This document shows, in pieces, positions 58,101-64,000 of a DNA stretch of 64,000 nucleotides. Source of the DNA: Gadus chalcogrammus. Taxonomy: Eukaryota; Chordata; Actinopteri; Gadiformes; Gadidae. The stretch's first letter is position 1, and each line of letters starts with the position of its first letter. The notes beneath the pieces were generated by a model. It made no database searches. It had not been told where the DNA came from and saw only the letters and a program-made list of their open reading frames with translations. The stretch covers positions 2,921,719 to 2,985,718 of the forward strand of contig NC_079427.1 of the NCBI RefSeq assembly GCF_026213295.1, given 5' to 3'. The translations under genes were made by a program, and so were the position numbers.

Positions 58101-61100
58101 CAGCTGCAGTTATGTAACGGATCAATATGGTCAATATGAACTAATCCAGACCCATTTTTTCTGTAATTCTATCAAATATTCACAATCAGTCAAGAACATA
58201 TGTCTTGTACATTGTCTTGTCCATTTTGCCACAAATTGATGCTAGGGAATCTATTCAACTGTATGTTAGACCGCAACCATCTATATTTATAAAAGTTGTC
58301 TACAGTACCCATACAAGATTCCTGACCTTATTTTACTGATGTAATTCAGTGGTTCCCAAACTCACGTCACGTATCATCAAGTCATAGTTTTTTGTTTGTA
58401 ATTCTGCTAATTAAAAAAACGACTGCATAGAAATCACTGGCTTGTATGTGAAATAGTATATTTTCTCCAAACGTCTGAGGTTTGCCTGATGTAGCCACTC
58501 TATCACTGACCATGTAAGACGCTGGCCCTGCCCTCCTAATAGTATCTGTGGCTGTTAGACATTTGTTGGGGTAAGAAAGTTGCCTCAGTTGACGCTCAAA
58601 AAACGTTGCTTGAGAGAAGGTTTCAAACAGTTATTAGACAGAACCTGTGCACATATGACACACTGTGGCTGAGGGAAGTCCTCACTCCCAGTGTAAGTGA
58701 ACCCCATAGTAATATAGTTGTTGTTATAGACCCCAACCTCCCTGTCAATTTGGTGTTTTCCTGGGGCGGGGGTCTGGGGGTCTTGGGCTGCTTCGTCATC
58801 ACTGTCCATACTGGTGGCAGCACCAGTAGAGCTACAGCAGCATCAGAACTGGTGATCGTACCAGTATGACCTGAGGAGCACCAGTAGAGCTACAGCAGCA
58901 TCAGAACTGGTGATCATACCAGTATGACCTGAGGAGCACCAGTAGAGCTACAGCAGCATCAGAACTGGTGCTACAGCAGCATCAGAACTGGTGATCGTAC
59001 CAGTATGACCTGAGGAGCACCAGTAGAGCTACAGCAGCATCAGAACTGGTGATCGTACCAGTATGACCTGAGGAGCACCAGTACAGCTACAGCAGCATCA
59101 GAACTGGTGATCCCCCCAGTATGACCTGAGGAGCACCAGTACAGCTAAAGCAGCATCAGAACTGGTGATCGTACCAGTATGACCTGAGGAGCTGCTCCCA
59201 CAGCCCGGGCTTCATGTGTAGTACCAGTGCAGTTTTATTTTGCCTCTCTGGGTGTGGGATTAACTTCTTTAAAGGGGACCTATTATGCTTTTCGACTTTT
59301 AGGAACTATAAACGTTGTTATAATGATTGATAGTCATGTTTAACCATACACAAAAAACGATGTAGATTTTCGGGAAACTCTTCCTCTCATCTGGGCGCTT
59401 TCAGCCTTCTCTGTCAACGCTCCGTTTCGTCCTTCTCCGCCCCCTCGCCCCCCTCCTGCCAACCCTACTCCGTTGTGATTGGTTACCTTCCTTGGAGTGC
59501 GCGCGCGGGCAGATTTGACCAGGCATATGGGGGCGTGGCAGGAGTACGTCTACGGAGATGTTTCCCGGAAGTGAATCGCAATCGTTGTCCCGAGTGTTTA
59601 GCGCTCTGCACAGCCACCCCAGACTGTCAACAGGGAATACGTCGAAATGCATGTACGTCATTATTTGACACTTTAGTATGGTTAAACATGACTATCAATC
59701 ATTATAACAACGTTTATAAGTTAGAAAAGTCGAAAAAGCATAATAGGTCCCCTTTAAGCCATTTATCCGTTATTATATTTTTTCTCAAATAGGAGAGGTG
59801 TAAAACAAGTGTACGTGTCCGTGATGAAGAGCATGTATAACGGAAATTTTGTTTTCCTTCGACATTTGTGCTAATTGCTAATGATCTTTAGAGTGTGTGC
59901 GAGCAAGTGAAACGACAATGAGAGCGCGTGAGACAAAGCCAGAGAATACTTCCATCACAATAGGCCTATTTAATCATTATTTAATAACTATATTTTTTTT
60001 AATTATTGATCTGAACTGGAAACAAGTTTCAATGAACTATCAAGATCAGGGATGGGCAACTGGCGGCCCACGGGCCGCATGCGGCCCGCATCCTCACTCA
60101 GTGCGGCCCGCATCCTCACTCAGTCAGGCCCGCACATAATAAAAAATAAAATAAAAATAATAATAATAATAATTGATCGAGTTACAGAAAACTCGGTCAA
60201 GAAAGATGAGAAGAATTCATAGAATTCAAAGGCAAACCCATGCGTCTAGTTTGCTTAGAAGCGATATCAGTCATTAAAGATATCCACTTAAGTCGCCACT
60301 ACAACTACTACAACTGCTTGTTGGGTTTGAGTTCATTGAGTTGTTGCACTTAATGTTGGGCCACTGTTTTTCAGTTTTTTGACTTCATTGAATGATGATG
60401 TATGTGAGCCCTTTGCACTGATAAAAATACTGACCATTCATGTGGCTGTTTGAGCATGGAAAACATGAAATTAATGTATGTTGGTTCAATTAACATACCG
60501 TACATAGGTTATGATTCTGGATGATTTTTTAGGTAGTGGCCATCCCCAAAATGCACCAGAATACAGGAAATCATATCTACCAAATTCAAAATTGTGTAGC
60601 TTCTCTCAGCTCACGTTTAGTTGAAGTGTGCAGTAGGGATGGGCAAAATGATTCTTTTCCGGGAACTAGTTCTTTCAGTTCAGTTCACTATAACGATTTG
60701 TTTATTTGATTCGTTCGTTACGTCAGATTACATCTTAAAAAAAATAAAAAATAAAAAACATTTTTTTATAATTGGTCATGGGTCCAGATAGGACTGTCAA
60801 GACCGCAGTCCGCCGTTTGGAGATGCCTGCTCTATAGTAAGTCAAACGTCCCACCAATATTTATATCACTTGCTTACTCTCTATATTTCATTCATGGTTT
60901 TACATTTATAATTTTATTTTACTTTACATTTATTTCTTCATTGTTCAGGCATTACAGAACTTGCATGGTCATAAATAAAAAATACGAACTGCAGTTTAAT
61001 TTCTTTGTTTGTTCTTAAATTGACGTAGAATGGAGCAAAGACTCCTGGGATTGGGAAATGCGTTTATCCAATAAACAGATGGAGGTCAAGTCTATTTTCG

Positions 61101-61946
61101 AAAAAATGTAGGGGGATATATGAGTCGAATGGTATGACCCAAGATACGTCAGACAGAGAAAGCGCGCATATTCGACGGTACCGCCTTGTCATTGGTTTAC
61201 CCAGGTGCCATTCCAACACCATTGCTACCTCTCATTGGCTGAATCTTTGAGAAAGTTGTAGACTCAATCAATGGAAGTCGCGGGGAGACGGAGCTCTGTT
61301 CGTTTGTATATTTTATTTACGTGACCATATGTTTGGTTTATGTTAAAAAAAAAGAATCAAAGAACCAGTTCTTCTTGTTTTGGGGAACCAGTTCTTGTCG
61401 TTCACGTTCGGGATTCGTTCGTTGTAACGAATCAGTCGCGACCGACACATCCCTAGTGTGCAGTCATGTGGCCCTCCGATGGTTATGGTGAAAAATGTGG
61501 CCCTCTTTATCATGAAAGTTGCCCATCCCTGATCAAGATTGTTTGTTTAAGGACTTTGTTTATGTTGTGAGTGAACAAGTTGGTGCGACAAACGGTTTTA
61601 TCTCTACCCCAATAAAGACTAGTTTAATGAATCAACTATCGTGTTTGCACGCGTCATTTGAAATTGCCTTTTGATTTCTCTTCCAGGGGAGCTTCGAGGG
61701 ATCCGTTCTGAATTCGTGAAGAGAGTTTCAATCTCAGTTATCAGAGGTCTCCTGGATGATCTTTGGCAGCAGAAGGTGTTCAGTACTGAGGACAAGGACT
61801 CTGTGATGGAGGAGCAGAGGAGCACAACAGACCGGGCACGTTTTCTGATCGATAAGGTGATGAAGAAAGGGGAGAGAGCAAGTCAGGTGATGATTGATAG
61901 TATGAAGGTTAGGGACAATCCCTTATGCATCACCCTGGGTCTGTAG
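52078..61946 (+). CDS. CARD8-like FIIND-CARD protein, ten-exon model, 500 residues
   Basis: Exons: 52078-52123, 54745-54794, 54887-54939, 55126-55352, 55808-56064, 56483-56617, 56718-56859, 56938-57011, 57819-58077, 61687-61946. Their lengths add to 1503 nt, every junction keeps frame with AG/GT signals, and the last exon ends in TAG. Residues 1-49 are an acidic, Lys/Cys-containing N-terminus. About 50-303 form a FIIND: ZU5-like half with TYECSATGL and YSVLSW, then a UPA half ending LPFLIFTIEE. About 329-414 are a Pro/Ser/Thr repeat linker, and 415-500 are a CARD. Known family: NLRP1 and CARD8 autoprocess in the FIIND and release UPA-CARD to activate caspase-1 in the cytosol. Candidate autolysis residues are His137 and Ser164, with Leu163 before the Ser. 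Weak points are the first exon (short, no clear promoter) and the donor after 57011; otherwise exon 8 runs to a stop at 57100-57102 and the CARD is lost. The upstream Death/CARD exons could replace exon 1. Confidence 0.72.
52903..52985 (+). repeat. ~80-bp direct repeat flanking the L2 copy (left)
   Basis: GAACCAGGAATGCTGCCTGC at 52921 recurs at 54619; homology spans roughly 52903-52975 and 54602-54675. Sits either side of the L2 insertion. Confidence 0.75.
53064..54435 (+). mobile_element. L2-like LINE, 5' truncated (copy 2)
   Basis: Opposite orientation to copy 1, homologous from TTCGATCTTAGGACCC on. Includes HHCYADDTQIYVSLS and SYYATNSWNK, then the frame breaks before PEDLR. It ends in (TTGCC)n at about 54410-54435. 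It lies in the first intron of the FIIND-CARD gene, next to a (CA)n tract at 53000-53038. Confidence 0.85.
54602..54680 (+). repeat. ~80-bp direct repeat flanking the L2 copy (right)
   Basis: Partner of 52903-52985. The sequence before it (about 54450-54510) also resembles about 51850-51905, so a larger intron block was duplicated before or with the L2 insertion. Confidence 0.7.
55010..55122. repeat. (GT)n microsatellite abutting a splice acceptor
   Basis: GT repeats with three TCTG interruptions, ending three to four bases before the AG used by the ZU5 exon at 55126. Confidence 0.95.
55126..55352 (+). CDS. FIIND exon, ZU5-like N-terminal half
   Basis: A 227-nt exon, phase 2 in and phase 1 out. 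It encodes the ZU5-like beta-sandwich start, with TYECSATGLVFEVSE, RYSVLSW and FIHFPHSLCLA. The acceptor is GTGTTAG directly behind a (GT)n tract; only the start at 55126 keeps frame with the preceding exon (GA|G gives Glu). A downstream AG at 55131-55132 would shift the frame. The donor GTAAGA is strong. Skipping this exon would break the frame. Confidence 0.85.
55808..56064 (+). CDS. FIIND exon with the predicted autoproteolysis site
   Basis: A 257-nt exon, phase 1 in, phase 0 out, after a good acceptor (TTTCAACAG). It holds the end of the ZU5 half and the start of UPA. VLHVKD supplies the candidate catalytic His (codon at 55840-55842). SSLSLLGV aligns with the FSPLGV-type cleavage motif of NLRP1/CARD8: Leu codon 55918-55920, Ser codon 55921-55923. 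UPA begins near HHGLVLIYKEL. The donor AAG|GTGACG is acceptable; reading through it meets a stop within two codons, which supports splicing here. Confidence 0.85.
56155..56330. repeat. Degenerate GCTAG/CTGGG-rich intron repeat
   Basis: Scattered GGCTAGGCTA, AGCTGGGATA and TGGGCTAG words, a decayed short tandem repeat inside the intron between UPA exons. Confidence 0.5.
56483..56859 (+). CDS. FIIND UPA exons (56483-56617 and 56718-56859)
   Basis: Two short exons with a 100-nt intron between them. The first (135 nt, phase 0-0) carries ITETYKHLTCRLEEKFYCL and the second (142 nt, phase 0-1) carries FRVRFRKLPPFRLFLKD and ends LPFLIFTIEE. Pattern and order match the UPA subdomain of FIIND, ZU5-UPA and PIDD-type proteins. 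UPA is the part that stays fused to the CARD after cleavage and promotes oligomerisation in the known family members. Confidence 0.8.
57819..58077 (+). CDS. Repeat linker exon, four 21-residue Pro/Ser/Thr repeats
   Basis: An open exon (259 nt, phase 0 in, phase 1 out, donor GTGAGT at 58078) made almost wholly of four 63-bp units at 57821, 57884, 57947 and 58010. Each encodes a 21-residue Gly-His-Pro, Thr/Ser/Pro-rich unit. Copies 1 and 4 share one variant (Ala-Thr-Ser) and copies 2 and 3 another (Ala-Pro-Ser). It joins in frame (QAEG|GELRG-type junction, one Gly shared) to the CARD exon. It is probably a disordered spacer between FIIND and CARD. Opposite-strand open frames here are shadows of the repeat. 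Confidence 0.7.
58817..59190. repeat. 58-bp minisatellite
   Basis: About six units of 58 bp beginning GAGCACCAGTAGAGCTACAG and ending CCAGTATGACCTGAG; one unit has a 23-bp internal duplication. Intronic. Confidence 0.9.
59273..59753. mobile_element. TTAA-flanked MITE with ~78-bp inverted repeats
   Basis: AGGGGACCTATTATGCTTTT at the left, mirrored at the right, next to TTAA at 59269-59272 and 59754-59757. Kolobok-like by ends and TTAA. The open frames inside are not conserved proteins. Confidence 0.85.
60047..61531. mobile_element. hAT element (outer)
   Basis: CAGGGATGGGCAACTGGCGG ... GTTGCCCATCCCTG, with perfect 8-bp duplication ATCAAGAT at 60039-60046 and 61532-61539. GCGGCCC-rich ends typical of a widespread hAT group. 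Interrupted by the inner hAT. Confidence 0.92.
60634..61455. mobile_element. hAT element (inner, nested)
   Basis: TAGGGATGGGCAAAATGATT ... CGACACATCCCTA, with perfect 8-bp duplication GTGTGCAG at 60626-60633 and 61456-61463. No transposase frame. Inserted later than the outer element. Confidence 0.92.
61687..61946 (+). CDS. C-terminal CARD exon with stop
   Basis: Acceptor TTGATTTCTCTTCCAG, then GELRGIRSEFVKRVSIS, a CARD of about 86 residues ending CITLGL and TAG. It is very similar to the CARD exon at 17522-17800 (shared VISVIRGLLDD-like core, VFSTEDK, DRAR). The stop falls where the other copy reads on into its splice donor, so this copy has become a terminal exon. The old donor-like stretch (GGTGTGGGTGAG) survives downstream at about 62000. 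In CARD8/NLRP1 a C-terminal CARD recruits caspase-1. Confidence 0.85.
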
Positions 61947-62127
61947 CCTGGCTATTGACAGACCAAGCTCAATCGCACGTTGGCTCTCTTCCCCTACAGA
62001 TGGTGTGGGTGAGTTGTAACTATGAACGTATTTTTTAAAGAAATTGTCACCACCGACTTTGTTTAGACAGGAGGTAATTGTTGAACACCTGTTAAGAATA
62101 GGACCTCCTGCCTGTGCTAATACCTAC

Positions 62128-62128
<1 letters not shown>

Positions 62129-62158
<30 letters not shown>
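62129..62158. repeat. (GACA)n microsatellite
   Basis: About seven GACA units. Confidence 0.9.
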
Positions 62159-62369
62159 TACTAGGTATGAGAAAGAAAATTCCAAACTCGAGTGATCGAA
62201 TGAATTCCTCAAGGATCAATCAAGTACTCGTTTAATCAAATCTATTTTTAGAATGCAACGCATCTGCAGCAGGAATAGGCCTAATGATGAACGGCAATAT
62301 TACCAACCAAACAATGCTTATTCTCAATTCTCAGTTATCAGAGTATCCACCATATATTTTTGCAAAAGT

Positions 62370-62780
62370 TCAAAACACATTTTCCTTACAAAAATAATAA
62401 AACGGCAGCAAATGAACTAAAAAAATACTCATTGCCGTGATCTTCTCTCCACGGACGGGATTACAGCAGCGTCTTGCGGCGGTGAAAATAGCTGACACAT
62501 TTGGTTGCTGCGGGTCTGCTTTCCTGAACTCACCATTGTGTTTCAGGAGTATATGTTGCCACATAGTACTTGCCGCATAGTACTCTGGTAGCTCAATTTC
62601 ACTTGGCATATTTTACATTTCATCTTATGATCTATTTCTGTAAAATATTTCCATTCTGGGCTGCGCTCTAACCGCCATCTCTTAACTTTTTTAATTCTGG
62701 CGTTGTGCACACGGCACGTGCCACAGAGAAATTTGATGCATTTAATTTGCTTTGTGCACACAACACGCGCCAGTGGCACC
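62370..62780 (-). pseudogene. BED zinc-finger remnant of a hAT transposase
   Basis: On the - strand: SPEWKYFTEIDHKMKCKICQ then, in another frame, STMWQHILLKHNGEFRKADP. Together they show the CxxC...HxxxxH layout of a BED finger. ACTCGAGTAATCGATTC and CACCCATCCCTAATGC near 62870-62920 may be the element's end, with a matching ACTCGAGTGATCGAAT near 62187. Confidence 0.65.
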
Positions 62781-62984
62781 GCACAGAAAATGTATACATT
62801 TGCTTCGGAAACTTTATTAGATTAAACTTCATTTTGTGTGTATATGCAAACTCGAGTTTGCCTGTCCACCAACCGAGTTGTACTCGAGTAATCGATTCCT
62901 CACACCCATCCCTAATGCATACATATATAAAGTCTACCAAGCTTTTCCTCTCGGGTAGGCCTACCTACTATATCCAGATATAGG

Positions 62985-63148
62985 AGGTTGGCAGGTTGGC
63001 TTGTAAACAGAAGGTCGCTAGTTCGACACCTAACCCTAACTGCTCCCGATGAGCTGATGGAACATTGCATGGTCAACTCCGCCGTGTGTATGAATGGTTG
63101 TGTGTCGCTTTGGATAAAAGCGTCTGCTAAATGCCTTAAATGTAAAAT
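62985..63148 (+). mobile_element. tRNA-derived SINE
   Basis: GAGGTTGGCAGGTTGGC (A-box-like), GCTAGTTCGACACC (B-box-like), then the tail GTCGCTTTGGATAAAAGCGT ... AAATGTAAA common in fish SINEs and partner LINEs. Confidence 0.7.
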
Positions 63149-63179
63149 TTGTAAACATATTCAAGTTATTTTTGTATGG

Positions 63180-63490
63180 TTGTGATCACAGACTTTGTAA
63201 AACATGTTGACATTATGCCACAGAAAGATTTTGTCTTTGCTTCGACATTTTTGATAATCCACAATGACTAAAATAAACTTTAATCATTTTCCCCAAGTGG
63301 CAGCTAGCATTGGGTCATATAATCTTTTTATGTACGGTATATAAATTATACATGTTAACATGGATATAACCAAACTCCCACTCTCAGGGTTTTGACCGTC
63401 ACATTATCCTGACCCAGGAAAGTTCAGACATCTGTTTGGGGGAAAATAAAAAAATTAAAATTGTGGAAAAGGCTGCTTTCTTGCATATTT
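63180..63490 (+). repeat. 3' flank paralogous to 20850-21110
   Basis: See the partner. Carries AATAAA at 63445-63450 (and another at 63272), possible poly(A) signals of the FIIND-CARD gene; this would mean a 1.5-kb 3' UTR. Confidence 0.45.
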
Positions 63491-63789
63491 TTAAACCTGT
63501 CTTAACAACATAATATCAATCAATACTTTTGATATAGTAAATATTATCACATTAATATATTCAGCAGCATTCTATGAATGATGGAATACATCAGCTATTG
63601 GGTGACCATTGACCCTTCAGTGGATTAACGTGTAACGTTATTCATGGTTTCACTCACGGCTCTAAAGATCTGAGTAGAAATGTGAGCTCAGGTGCTTTCA
63701 GAGTGAGTGGGGGCAGGTATTCCTTACAGTAAGTAGAGAGACTGAAGGTGAGCCAGACAGTAGCGTGTAAACGTACACCACATACCCAC

Positions 63790-64000
63790 AGCGGGCCCCC
63801 CGGTCCACGCCCGCCCCCGGCGCCTCGACCCAGCCGGACCTGCCGTGGCCGAGGCCCAGTTCAGGAGCACGGAGCGCCTGGCCACGTCCGTCGGTCAGAC
63901 AGCCCTTGGGCTTCTCCCCTGCCCGTGGTGCCCAGATCAGACAGGCTACCGGCCGTGTGGCGACTACCGCCGTCTCAACAGCTCCACCATCCCAGACCCG
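63790..64000 (+). pseudogene. Ty3/gypsy reverse transcriptase, start only
   Basis: GC-rich, unlike its neighbours. The end reads PWCPDQTGYRPCGDYRRLNS and STIPDP, matching the gypsy RT motif 'RxCxDYRxLN...PxP'. The window ends inside the element, so its state is unknown. Confidence 0.75.

Noticed and set aside
57763..58134. - strand frames of up to 123 codons rich in Trp/Cys
   Set aside because: Shadow of the 63-bp coding repeat on the + strand.
58817..59190. 58-bp repeats as a possible CRISPR array or coding repeat
   Set aside because: No unique spacers; stops in most frames; intronic minisatellite.

Overview
This window looks like teleost fish nuclear DNA. It has intron/exon structure with GT-AG splicing, no operons, long (GT)n and (CA)n microsatellites, and dense fish-type transposons (DIRS, L2-like and Rex1-like LINEs, hAT, PIF-Harbinger, piggyBac, TTAA-flanked MITEs). 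Species cannot be fixed from the sequence alone.

The host genes that can be supported all lie on the + strand and all belong to the inflammasome / death-fold group. (1) From about 2.4 to 19.8 kb there is a chain of small exons: three related linker exons (2445, 10526, 13997), two 48-nt linker exons (16826, 18010), a CARD exon (17522), a 78-nt linker exon (19057), a Death-domain exon (19268) and a terminal exon with a stop (19741-19793). Two half Death-domain exons (about 10.13 and 13.60 kb) look like relics. (2) At 43.8-48.7 kb there is a second set: Death domain (43764), CARD (47504) and linker (48605). (3) From 52078 to 61946, ten exons join in frame into a predicted 500-residue CARD8-like protein: short N-terminus, complete FIIND (ZU5-like plus UPA), a proline/serine/threonine-rich linker with four 21-residue repeats, and a C-terminal CARD. 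Nearly all modular exons start and end in phase 1, so they can be shuffled, duplicated or skipped without breaking the frame. The second exon set could also splice into the FIIND gene.

The rest is mostly mobile DNA. 0-6 kb: a ~450-bp dispersed repeat in two copies and a MITE with a trihelix-like peptide. 5.8-9.7 kb: a repeat family ('family X') holding a nested MITE, followed by an internally deleted DIRS element with RNase H, a tyrosine recombinase and a 56-bp inverted repeat. 11.1-12.3 kb: a Harbinger-type element. 18-25.3 kb: hAT fragments, a helicase-peptide MITE and the first copy of a long duplicated repeat (second copy at 32-33.75 kb). 26.1-28.3 kb: two abutting Harbinger elements with Myb-like peptides. 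30.6-31.4 kb: retroelement gag remnant. 34.2-39.4 kb: three LINE fragments on the - strand. 39.96-43.06 kb: a full family X element with a piggyBac element nested in it. 44.55-45.45 kb: a hAT element. 53.1-54.4 kb: an L2 copy in a FIIND-gene intron. 59.3-61.5 kb: a TTAA MITE and two nested hAT elements in the last intron of the FIIND-CARD gene. The window ends inside a Ty3/gypsy-like reverse transcriptase.

Functionally, the FIIND-CARD gene should encode a danger sensor of the NLRP1/CARD8 type, in which the UPA-CARD fragment activates an inflammatory caspase. Its predicted autocleavage site has Leu instead of the usual Phe before the catalytic Ser, while His and Ser are kept. All exon models come from reading frames and splice signals only; no transcript or database search was available.
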